A stretch of DNA of 62,211 nt from Defluviicoccus sp. (GTDB taxonomy: Bacteria; Pseudomonadota; Alphaproteobacteria; MPNO01): assembly GCA_022826125.1 (NCBI GenBank), contig JAJDVM010000230.1, forward strand, positions 1-62,211, in the 5' to 3' direction. Positions 41,711 through 48,888 of the stretch are shown here, in pieces. Position 1 is the stretch's first letter; the number at the start of each line of letters is the position of its first letter. The notes under the pieces were generated by a model that saw only the letters and a list, made by a program, of their open reading frames with translations, had not been told where the DNA came from and did not search any database. A program made the translations under genes and the position numbers.

Positions 41711-43225
41711 CTAACTGCCCGCGACCTCGCGCCTGAGCACCTTGCCGACGGCGCTCTTGGGCAGCGCGTCGGCGAGTTCGATGACGTGGGGCACCTTGTA
41801 GCGCGCGATCCGACTGCGCAGATCCTCCCTCAACTCCTCGCCGAGGCCCGCGGCCCCATGGCCCTCGCGCGCGACGACCACGGCGCGGATCCGGTTCCCG
41901 ATCTCGGCGTCGGACAGCGGTACGACGCAGGCCTCGGCCACCGCCGGGTGGCCCCTCAGCGCGTTCTCGATCTCGTAGGGCGAAATGAAGATGCCGCGGC
42001 TCTTGAAGCAGTCGTCCTCGCGCCCAGCGATCCAGTAATAGCCGTCCCCGTCGCGCCAGGCGAGATCGCCGGTGTGGTACCAGCCGTCATGCACGACCCG
42101 CGCCGTCATCTTCTCGTCGCGGTGATAGCCGAGGAAAAATCCGGGGCTGTCGGCGGCGATCAGGAACCGGCCGATCTCGCCGGGCGGCAGGACCCGGTAG
42201 TCCTCGTCCGTCACCGCCACCCGCGTGCCCGGGACCGGACGGCCGATCGAGCCCGGCCGCACCGGGTGACGCGGCCCCTGCCCCAGCACCATCTGCATCT
42301 CGGAGACGCCGTAATGCTCCCAGATGTCGCAGCCGACTCGGCGTTTGAACTCCTCCCAGGTCGCGGCCTCCAAAGCCTCGCCGGTCGCGCTGCAACCGCG
42401 CAGGGTCGAGAGGTCGTAGCGGTCCTCGATCCCCTCGATGGCGAGGATGCGGCGATAGACGGTCGCGACCGAATAGAGCAGCGTGACCTCGAACCGTTCG
42501 ACCGCCGCCAGCACGCGCTCGGGCCGGGCCGGACCTTCGAGGATCGCGGCCGTCACGCCGTTCCGGAGCGGGAAGACGACGTTGTGACCCAGGGCGCTGA
42601 TGAAGCTCCATTCCCCGGTCGCGAGCGCCACGTCGCATGGCTCCGGCGGAACCCGATGGCGGTTCGCCTCGCCGAGCGCCACGACCCAGCGATGGGCGTG
42701 AACGATCCCCTTGGGCCGGCCGGTGGTGCCGGAGGTGTAGACCATGAAGGCAGGCTCGTCGGCACCGGTATTGGCGGGCGACACCGGATCGCCTCCTGCC
42801 CCGTCGAGGCTCACCGCCCCCGGATGCTCTCCCCGCCAGAGGAAGACCCGCACCCGGTCCCCGTGCGCGAGGACGGGACCGGCGATATCCGCCAGCGTCA
42901 CCGCCGAATCCGCTCCGCTGTGGTCGAACACATAGTCGACCTCCTCCGGACCGAGCAGAGAGTTGACCAGCACCGGGATCGCGCCGATCCGCGCGAGCGC
43001 GAGGAAGGTGACGGCGAACTCGATGCAGTTGGGCATCCGCACCAGCACCTTCGTGCCGCGTCCCACGCCGGCGTCGGCGAGCGCCCCGGCGAGGCGGGCG
43101 ACCCGGCCGCGCAGGCCGGCATAGCTCGTCTCTCCCGCCTCCCAGACGAAAGCGGTCCGCCCGCCATGCTCCGCCGCCTGGCGTTCGAGGACTTCGGTCG
43201 CGATGTTGACGCGTTCGGGGATCAC
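41711..43225 (-). CDS. AMP-dependent acyl-CoA synthetase (benzoate-CoA ligase-like)
   Basis: ANL superfamily ligase of 504 aa that activates a carboxylic acid with ATP and CoA. Motifs: P-loop FMVYTSGTTGRPKGIVHAH, GCSATGEALEAATWEEFKRRVGCDIWEHYGVSEMQ, YHTGDLAWRDGDGYYWIAGREDDCFKSRGIFISPYEIENALRGHPAVAEACVV and the catalytic lysine tail ALPKSAVGKVLRREV. The pattern of motif WEHYGVSE is like benzoate/aryl ligases. GTG start, 4 bp after the crotonase stop, so they form an operon. Substrate is unknown, probably aromatic or branched. Confidence 0.9.
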   Translation of the reverse strand: MIPERVNIATEVLERQAAEHGGRTAFVWEAGETSYAGLRGRVARLAGALADAGVGRGTKVLVRMPNCIEFAVTFLALARIGAIPVLVNSLLGPEEVDYVFDHSGADSAVTLADIAGPVLAHGDRVRVFLWRGEHPGAVSLDGAGGDPVSPANTGADEPAFMVYTSGTTGRPKGIVHAHRWVVALGEANRHRVPPEPCDVALATGEWSFISALGHNVVFPLRNGVTAAILEGPARPERVLAAVERFEVTLLYSVATVYRRILAIEGIEDRYDLSTLRGCSATGEALEAATWEEFKRRVGCDIWEHYGVSEMQMVLGQGPRHPVRPGSIGRPVPGTRVAVTDEDYRVLPPGEIGRFLIAADSPGFFLGYHRDEKMTARVVHDGWYHTGDLAWRDGDGYYWIAGREDDCFKSRGIFISPYEIENALRGHPAVAEACVVPLSDAEIGNRIRAVVVAREGHGAAGLGEELREDLRSRIARYKVPHVIELADALPKSAVGKVLRREVAGS

Positions 43226-43229
43226 GCGG

Positions 43230-44132
43230 TCAGTCGCCCTCGCCGTAGGGCCAGTTCTCGTAATACGGCCCGCGATAGTCGGCCTTGCGCTTGCCGACGA
43301 AGGCCCTGATGCCCTCGCGGCAGTCGCCGGTCCGGGTAATCTCCTGGATCGCCGCGAATTCGCGCTCCCAGCCCTCGTCGCTGCGGTTGGCGTTCCAGTA
43401 CATCTTCACCAGCTCCTTGGCGTAGCGGACCGAGAGATAAGGATTGCTGGCGATTTGCCCTGCCAGCGCCATGACCTCGTCGAGCAGATCGTCGTGCGGC
43501 ACGACCCTCTCGACGAGCCCCATGCGCTCGGCCTCTTCGGCTTCGACGATCCGTCCGGTCAGGATCATTTCGAGCGCCTTCCCCACGCCGACCAGCTTGG
43601 GCAGGTTCCGCGCGCCGCCGGACTCGGGAAGGAACCCCGCCGGCACCGCGACCTCGCCTAGCTTCGCCCGATCGGACGCGATGCGGAGGTCGCAGAGCGT
43701 GCAGATCTCGAGCCCGATCCCGACCGCCGGCCCGTTGATCGCCGCGATCGTGATCGGCGGCAAATCCTCGATCTTCTTGAAGGCGCGCTGGAGCACCTGA
43801 TGGCGGAGATCGTTGAAGAACAGGTGGGCGAGTTCCTTGTAGGCGCCGAAATTCCCCATGTCGAAATCGGGATCCTCGCCCGCGCCGAGCGGCCCGGCCT
43901 CGGTCTTGAGGTCGCCGCCGGCGGAGAATCCCCGCCCCTCGCCGGTGAACACGACCACCTTCACGTGGCTGTTGTGGCGGATCTGGTCGCACAATATGTC
44001 GAGCTCGACCCGCATCCGGACATCGACCGCATTCAGCGCTTCCGGGCGGTTGAACGTCACCACGCCGATACAGTTCTCGCCCGGCCGCTCCGGGTTGTCG
44101 CGCACCTCCCATCTGAGCGCCTGGTATTCCAT
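43230..44132 (-). CDS. Enoyl-CoA hydratase/isomerase (crotonase) family protein
   Basis: Crotonase-fold protein of 300 aa. Oxyanion-hole segments are FTGEGRGFSAGGDLK and IAAINGPAVGIGLEICTLCDLRIAS, and the two acid candidates of hydratases appear as KLGEVAVPAGFLPESGG. The start at 44132 has GAGGAAGGGC just upstream. First gene of the two-gene operon with the acyl-CoA ligase. The C-terminal stretch GKRKADYRGPYYENWPYGEGD is unusually aromatic. Expected to hydrate, isomerise or cleave a CoA-linked intermediate. Confidence 0.9.
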   Translation of the reverse strand: MEYQALRWEVRDNPERPGENCIGVVTFNRPEALNAVDVRMRVELDILCDQIRHNSHVKVVVFTGEGRGFSAGGDLKTEAGPLGAGEDPDFDMGNFGAYKELAHLFFNDLRHQVLQRAFKKIEDLPPITIAAINGPAVGIGLEICTLCDLRIASDRAKLGEVAVPAGFLPESGGARNLPKLVGVGKALEMILTGRIVEAEEAERMGLVERVVPHDDLLDEVMALAGQIASNPYLSVRYAKELVKMYWNANRSDEGWEREFAAIQEITRTGDCREGIRAFVGKRKADYRGPYYENWPYGEGD

Positions 44133-44278
44133 GCCCTTCCTCCTCGATTGCCCGGATGCCGCCCGTTGGAGCGGCGCCGTAGCATAGACAAGCAGTGGAA
44201 CCGCCAGAGAACAAATCGACGTTCGGATGGATGTGAAGTAAAGTGATGTCGATCGCATCGCAATGCTTCGGAGTCGCC

Positions 44279-44503
44279 ATGCCCCAACAGGTGACGGCGC
44301 GACTGCCCGACCCGGTTGTCGACGCCCTGGACACAGCCGCCAAGCAACTCCGGCGCAGCCGGGCGGATGTCATCCGCCTCGCCGTCGAGCGCTACCTTGA
44401 GGATTTCGACGACCTCTCCGTCGCGATAGACCGCCTGCGCGACCCCAGCGACCCGGTGCTCGACTGGGACGAGGTCCGGCGTGCGCTTCTCGATCAGGAT
44501 TAA
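44279..44503 (+). CDS. Ribbon-helix-helix antitoxin
   Basis: Protein of 74 aa with a RHH/CopG DNA-binding pattern: QQVTARLPDPVVDALDTAAKQLRRSRADVIRLAVERYLEDFDD. The C-terminal LRDPSDPVLDWDEVRRALLDQD is the toxin-binding tail. The ATG at 44279 follows CGGAG; a longer open frame starts at 44243. Overlaps the RelE toxin by 23 bp. Expected to neutralise the toxin and repress the operon. Confidence 0.87.
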   Translation: MPQQVTARLPDPVVDALDTAAKQLRRSRADVIRLAVERYLEDFDDLSVAIDRLRDPSDPVLDWDEVRRALLDQD

Positions 44504-44747
44504 GGAGAGTGCGGCCAGGGAGCTTCGCCGTGTGGCAAGGGCCGATCGCACCCGTATCGTCGCAGCCATCGACCGGCTGGGCGAGACCCCCCATCTCGGC
44601 AGCGCCCTGAAGGGCCACCTCCGCGGGCTCAGACGGCTCCGCGTCGGCGACCATCGCGTGCTCTACGAAGTCCGCGACGACGAACTCATTGTCCTGGTCG
44701 TCCGCATCGCCCATCGTCGCGAGGTCTATCGGCGGGTGCCGGGATAA
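44481..44747 (+). CDS. RelE/ParE family toxin
   Basis: Toxin of 88 aa. The RelE fold reads SIRIKESAARELRRVARADRTRIVAAIDRLGETPHLGSALKGHLRGLRRLRVGDHRVLYEVRDDELIVLVVRIAHRREVYRRV, including the LRVGDHRVLYEV strand and the VxRIAHRREVY end that carries catalytic residues in ribosome-dependent RelE toxins. GTG start inside the antitoxin gene. Expected to be an mRNA interferase when freed from the antitoxin. Confidence 0.92.
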   Translation: MRFSIRIKESAARELRRVARADRTRIVAAIDRLGETPHLGSALKGHLRGLRRLRVGDHRVLYEVRDDELIVLVVRIAHRREVYRRVPG

Positions 44748-44828
44748 GCTCCCGCGGATATGCCACCGAGTTGAACCTCGTTACGCGATGTCCCCGGAAT
44801 ACCGACCCAACGCTAAAGTCCCCTTCCC

Positions 44829-45644
44829 TCAGCTCCCCACCTTCAGCGTCGCGCCCAACCCCCTCAGCGCGGCGATCACGCTCAGCGCGGTGATCTTGCC
44901 GGTGCCGGGGTTCTCTTCGGACGGAACGTTTTCGATCTTCATGCGGAGGCGGGCGGTATCGGCGTCGACGACGATCTCGTGGGTGTTGCGGTCGAGCCCG
45001 GGATCGGCCCAGATCTCGAGCCTCGTACGGTCGGGTCCGACCCCCGCGAGGCCGAGCGCGGCGGCAACGTTGACGTTGGCGGGGAAGCCGGCCGCCCCCT
45101 CCCTCGCAGTGCCCTCGAACAGCCTGAGCGGCGCGTCGAGATTGTCGATGGAAATGCCGTTCTCCTCCAGGTACGGCGCGCCGGCGAGCGAGCGCGGCGG
45201 CTTGCGGGTGATCATGCGTACCTCGGCGACCTCGCCCTCGGCCGCCGCCCTGACCGCGTCGAGCCCGAGCAGAGCCCCGGTCGCGAGCACGATCCGGGCT
45301 CCGGTCTCGCCTGCGCGGCGGACGAGGTCGTCGTGCACCAGTAGCGCCGCGCCGCTCACCGTAACCAGGGTCCGGCCGGCCTCGATCGCGCCGGCGGCGA
45401 TTTCGGCGAAAGCGGCCTTGGGCACGCACTCGACGATGACGTCCGCGAGTTCGGGCAGGGCCGCCGGGTGCACCACCGCGACGCGGGGCGCGACTTCTTC
45501 CACGCGGGTTCGCGCCCTGGCGAGGTCCCGGCTCGACACGGCGGCCAGCTCCAGCCCCTCGATGCCGGTGGCGAGCGCGCGGACGACGGGCAGCCCGACG
45601 GCGCCGAGCCCGGCGACGCCGACGCGCCTGGCGGGCCCGCTCAT
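44829..45644 (-). CDS. Aspartate dehydrogenase-like protein (NadX family)
   Basis: NAD(P)-dependent dehydrogenase of 271 aa. Rossmann start VGVAGLGAVGLPVVRALATG, then VVECVPKAAFAEIAAGAIEAGRTLVTVSGAALL and the family core VRMITRKPPRSLAGAPYLEENGISIDNL, GTAREGAAGFPANVNVAAALGLAGVGPDRTRLEIWADPGLDRNTHEI. The last His lies in the active-site segment of aspartate dehydrogenases. No nadA/nadB neighbours, so a role in NAD synthesis is not implied; a catabolic amino-acid step is as likely. ATGA overlap with the MBL hydrolase upstream. Confidence 0.85.
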   Translation of the reverse strand: MSGPARRVGVAGLGAVGLPVVRALATGIEGLELAAVSSRDLARARTRVEEVAPRVAVVHPAALPELADVIVECVPKAAFAEIAAGAIEAGRTLVTVSGAALLVHDDLVRRAGETGARIVLATGALLGLDAVRAAAEGEVAEVRMITRKPPRSLAGAPYLEENGISIDNLDAPLRLFEGTAREGAAGFPANVNVAAALGLAGVGPDRTRLEIWADPGLDRNTHEIVVDADTARLRMKIENVPSEENPGTGKITALSVIAALRGLGATLKVGS

Positions 45645-46516
45645 TCGGCGCAGAACTCGAAGCGGGCGGAACCGTTCCCCGCCCTGATCCGGCCCGCCGA
45701 GGCGCCCGGGAAATGGGCCGGCAGGATCACCGTGTCGGTATCGGTATAGCGCTCGACGAAGGCGGTCCGCGTGCGGGCCGATTGCTCGCGGTCGCTGCAG
45801 AAGATGGTCGAGAGCTGGGGTTCCGGCACCTGGATCGCGTGGTGCATGAGATCGCCGCAGAACACGGCCGTCTCGGCGCCGCGGGCAAGATTGAGGCAGA
45901 CATGGCCCGGCGTGTGGCCGGGCGTCTCCTCGATGGTGAAGCCGGTGTCGATCTCGAAGTCCCTGTCCACGAACGTGGCCTTGCCGGCCTCGACCACGGG
46001 CAGCACGCTATCGTCGAACACTTGGCGCATGAACTCGACCTCGCGGACCGCGGTTTCCCAGTGGCGGTACTCGGTCTCGCCGAACAGGTACGTCGCGTTG
46101 GGGAAGGTAGGCACCCAGCGGCCGTCCTCAAGCTTCGTGTTCCAGCCGACATGGTCGATATGGAGATGGGTGCAGAGAACGAAATCGATCTCCTCGGGCG
46201 TCGCCCCGGCCGCCTTCAGGTTGGCGAGCCAGGGCCACTTGGCACGGTGCCAGTTGGGCCGGTCGGGGCGCTCCTTGTCTTCGCCCACGCAGGTATCGAT
46301 CAGGATGGTGTAGCGCCCGGTCCGCACCAGATAGCTCTGGAAGGCGAAGACCATCTGGCGGGTGCCGGGGACCATGCAGTCCGGTTCGAGCCAGTGCCGG
46401 TGGCGCTCGACGATCTCCGGCGTCGCGTCGGGATACATCTCCAGCGCGTCGCGATAGGGCCCGGTCCACTCCTCCACCGCCCAGATGCCGATATCGCCGC
46501 AACGCCTCGGTTTCAT
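45641..46516 (-). CDS. MBL-fold metallo-hydrolase
   Basis: Metallo-beta-lactamase fold hydrolase of 291 aa. The metal motif is CTHLHIDHVGW (HxHxDH), followed by ETPGHTPGHVCLNL and CGDLMHHAIQVPEP and a late ILPAHFPGASAGRI His. This resembles lactonase-like and quorum-quenching-like hydrolases of broad substrate range. First gene of an operon with the aspartate dehydrogenase-like gene, which might release its substrate from an ester or lactone. Confidence 0.9.
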   Translation of the reverse strand: MKPRRCGDIGIWAVEEWTGPYRDALEMYPDATPEIVERHRHWLEPDCMVPGTRQMVFAFQSYLVRTGRYTILIDTCVGEDKERPDRPNWHRAKWPWLANLKAAGATPEEIDFVLCTHLHIDHVGWNTKLEDGRWVPTFPNATYLFGETEYRHWETAVREVEFMRQVFDDSVLPVVEAGKATFVDRDFEIDTGFTIEETPGHTPGHVCLNLARGAETAVFCGDLMHHAIQVPEPQLSTIFCSDREQSARTRTAFVERYTDTDTVILPAHFPGASAGRIRAGNGSARFEFCAE

Positions 46517-46637
46517 GTCAGCCCTTTCCGTGGTCGTCCGAACCTATCGCGCAGGGACCGCGCCACTTCAAGCTTTATTCGGCCGGCCCGGGCGCCTAGG
46601 GTGCGCGCCGACCCGCACCGCGAAGGAAAAGACGCAA

Positions 46638-47066
46638 ATGGCACGGCTGACCCTGGAACAGGCCTCGACGATCGTCGACGTATCGCTCGCCAAGGGCCGC
46701 GAGTTGGGGATGAACCCGCTGACCGTCGCGGTGGTCGACGACGGCGGGCACCTCAAGGCGTTCAAGCGCGAGGACGGGCCGGGGGCCGCGCTGCGGCCGC
46801 AGGTCGCCACCGGCAAGGCAGCCGGCGCGGTCGGCATGGGCCGGTCGTCGCGTCAGCTGGGTGCGATGGCCGCCGAACGGCCGCATTTCGTCAACGCGCT
46901 GGTGGGAGCCGCGCAGGGCCGGCTGATCCCGGTGCCGGGCGGCGTGCTGATCAAGGACGGCGACGAGATCGTCGGCGCGGTCGGAATCTCGGGCGACACC
47001 TCCGACAACGACGAGCTGGCGGCCGTCGCCGGAATCGAGGCGGCGGGGCTCAGCGCGGGGATATAA
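46638..47066 (+). CDS. HbpS/GlcG-type heme-binding-like protein (DUF336)
   Basis: Protein of 142 aa of the GlcG/HbpS family: LTLEQASTIVDVSLAKGRELGMNPLTVAVVDDGGHLKAFKREDG, ATGKAAGAVGMGRSSRQLG, GRLIPVPGGVLIKDGDEIVGAVGISGDTSDNDELAAVAGIEAAGL. The family binds heme or small corrinoid-like ligands and often sits in catabolic clusters; function in this context is unknown. The start follows GAAGGAAAA. Divergent from the MBL hydrolase. Confidence 0.88.
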   Translation: MARLTLEQASTIVDVSLAKGRELGMNPLTVAVVDDGGHLKAFKREDGPGAALRPQVATGKAAGAVGMGRSSRQLGAMAAERPHFVNALVGAAQGRLIPVPGGVLIKDGDEIVGAVGISGDTSDNDELAAVAGIEAAGLSAGI

Positions 47067-47088
47067 CGCGGTCCAGGGGGCGGTCCCT

Positions 47089-47180
47089 CGATACGGCGCT
47101 GGCGCGCCTATTCGGGATGAGGAAAGTTTTGGCCGCCTAATCCCACACCTCACCCTGAGTAGCGGCGAAGCCGCGTATCG
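47089..47180. repeat. Inverted pair of CGATACG palindromic repeat units
   Basis: Unit one (47089-47120) reads CGATACGGCGCTGGCG...TTCGGGATGA. Unit two (47150-47180) on the other strand reads CGATACGCGGCTTCGC...TCAGGGTGA. The same architecture and ~30-bp spacing occur at 40525-40620. Confidence 0.7.
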
Positions 47181-47183
47181 AAG

Positions 47184-47381
47184 GGGGTTTATATCGATTA
47201 CTTGACGGGCGGTAGGTTGGCGCGGTCCGGCAAACGGAACGCCGCGCCGTCGCGACGGGAGAAGGGTTCCTGCCCCCCGCGTCATGGTCGGCGAAGGAAC
47301 GGTCCCGTGCGAACCGGATGCGCCCGGCGCTTCGCGGAACGGCTTTCACCTCCCGCCCGTCAAGTAATCGATATAAGCCCC
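47184..47381. mobile_element. MITE-like element with long terminal inverted repeats
   Basis: The ends 47184-47217 and 47348-47381 pair over 34 positions with two mismatches; the core includes TTATATCGATTACTTGACGG on the left. The ~130-bp middle has a further GGTTCC...GGAAC hairpin and no coding potential. Imperfect 10-bp direct repeats (TATCGAAGGG at 47176, TACCGAAGGG at 47382) flank it. It could alternatively be a long RNA hairpin. This accounts for most of the 335-bp gap between 47067 and 47401. Confidence 0.55.
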
Positions 47382-47401
47382 TACCGAAGGGCGGGCCCGG
47401 C

Positions 47402-48031
47402 TCAGCGCAGCCCGTCCTCGCCCTTGACGTCAGCGTCGCGCAAGCCGCCGGCGCGGTCGTAGATCCGGGGCGCGGTGGCCATCGACTGGATCCAGACGAT
47501 CTCGTTGGCACGCGGCGCGTCGGGGATCGTGCATTCGATCGAATCGAAATGGCTCCGGACATAGGCCGCATTTGCGTGCGCGATCGGCACGTCGACGGTG
47601 GCCCCGGGCCCGGCGACCTTCTTGGTCGAGGGCACGATGGCGGCCGATTTCTCCATCAGCTGGCGCATACCGTAGCCGCCGGGCTCGTGCCAAAGCGCAG
47701 CGTGCTCGATCTCGCCGTTCTCGCCGACCACCGCCGACTTTCCGTAGGCGACGATCTTGTCGGCGCCTCCCAGCACGTCCATCAGGCGCTGCGCCATGGC
47801 GAGGCCGAGCGGCTTGAGCGCCTCCATCAGCGGCATCAGGTCCTCGACATAGCGCCCGGCATAGGGGTTGGCGGCGACCGCGGCGATGTAGCCCTTGAGC
47901 TGCGGGGTGGCAGCCGGCGGGCCGAACTCGTGCAGCACCTCCTCGACGTGGAACACGAACTTCCGCACCTTCACCAGCGGCCCGAAATCGCCCTGCGGGG
48001 CGGTCTCGATCACGGTTCTCGCATCGTCCAT
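47402..48031 (-). CDS. Amino acid synthesis family protein (DUF1185)
   Basis: Protein of 209 aa of the DUF1185/AA_synth family: VRKFVFHVEEVLHEFGPPAATPQLKGYIAAVAANPYAGRYVEDLMPLMEAL, DVLGGADKIVAYGKSAVVGENGEIEHAALWHEPGGYGMRQLMEKSAAIVPSTKKVAGPGATVDVPIAHANAAYVRSHFDSIE. The family name is historical; no reaction is established. The ATG at 48031 follows GAGGAGAGACAG. It is the last gene of the operon after UPF0280 (22-bp gap) and 6-hydroxynicotinate reductase, so it probably belongs to the same heterocycle pathway. Confidence 0.87.
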   Translation of the reverse strand: MDDARTVIETAPQGDFGPLVKVRKFVFHVEEVLHEFGPPAATPQLKGYIAAVAANPYAGRYVEDLMPLMEALKPLGLAMAQRLMDVLGGADKIVAYGKSAVVGENGEIEHAALWHEPGGYGMRQLMEKSAAIVPSTKKVAGPGATVDVPIAHANAAYVRSHFDSIECTIPDAPRANEIVWIQSMATAPRIYDRAGGLRDADVKGEDGLR

Positions 48032-48053
48032 CTGTCTCTCCTCAGGGTGCGGC

Positions 48054-48881
48054 TCAACCGAGCGCGCGGTCATCGCCGGCGAAGCGGCGGCGTTGGCGCA
48101 ATACGAGCATCGCGGCCGCGATGTGTCCAGCGCGGTGCATGGACCGCGCCGCCCGGACACCCCGGTCGAGCGCCCGCTCCACCGCTTCGCTCGACAGACG
48201 GCCGACCGCGACGGTGACGGGCCGGTCGCCGAGGTCGCTGTCGTCGTCGAGCTGGGAGGCGGGCCGCCGCTCTATGGCGGGATCGTCGACGGTGACCTCG
48301 TTGGCGATCAGCGTCGCCGCCACATCGGCCGATGCGGCATCGCGGGCCAGCACGGTCACCGAATCGGCGATGCCGAACGACCGGCTGCGCCCGCGCCAGC
48401 CGCTGGTGGCGATGCCGCGCACCGGCGTGTCGTGGCTCAACCGCGCCGTCGCGTCGATGGCGGGCGCGTCGATCTGCGCCACGACCCCGAGATCGAGCGC
48501 CGCGCCGGGCGCGAGATGGACCGCGATGTCGCCCCCGTTGTTGACGTAAGCCGTCTCCAGCGTCCGCCCGCCGACCAGCGCGGCCAGCATCTCGTCCGCC
48601 ACCGCGCCGGCGACGGCGGCCATGGGCGTGACGAAAACGCCGCGATGCGGCCGGCACGCGGCTATCATGCGCCGCGCCACCGGACCCTCGGGAACGGGCG
48701 GATCGTCGCGAAGCGGTGTTCGCAGCATCGTCAACTCGTCGACCAGGCGTTGCAGCACGTCGTGGAACGCCGCCCCGATCTGGCGGTAGGCGGCGGCGAT
48801 CTCGTCATCCGCGCCGGCGGCGCCGACGATCAGGTCGATCGGCCCGTGCTGGAGGTAAAGCCGCCGCCCGTCCGGCAGCAG
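48054..48881 (-). CDS. UPF0280 (ApbE-like fold) family protein, start codon unclear
   Basis: Homology to UPF0280 begins at LLPDGRRLYLQHGPIDLIVGAAGADDEIAAAYRQIGAAFHDVLQRLVDELTMLR and continues ARRMIAACRPHRGVFVTPMAAVAGAVADEML, TAYVNNGGDIAVHLAPGAALDLGVVAQ, RGIATSGWRGRSRSFGIADSVTVLARDAASADVAATLIANEV to about residue 275. The frame is open through the preceding stop region, but no ATG, GTG or TTG lies between 48758 and the end of the reductase gene; a CTG at 48881 follows the reductase stop by a few bases. GTG at 48758 would drop the conserved N-terminus. The family has an ApbE-like fold, which suggests flavin handling. Coordinates assume the CTG. Confidence 0.72.
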   Translation of the reverse strand: MLPDGRRLYLQHGPIDLIVGAAGADDEIAAAYRQIGAAFHDVLQRLVDELTMLRTPLRDDPPVPEGPVARRMIAACRPHRGVFVTPMAAVAGAVADEMLAALVGGRTLETAYVNNGGDIAVHLAPGAALDLGVVAQIDAPAIDATARLSHDTPVRGIATSGWRGRSRSFGIADSVTVLARDAASADVAATLIANEVTVDDPAIERRPASQLDDDSDLGDRPVTVAVGRLSSEAVERALDRGVRAARSMHRAGHIAAAMLVLRQRRRFAGDDRALG

Positions 48882-48888
48882 GCGGATG

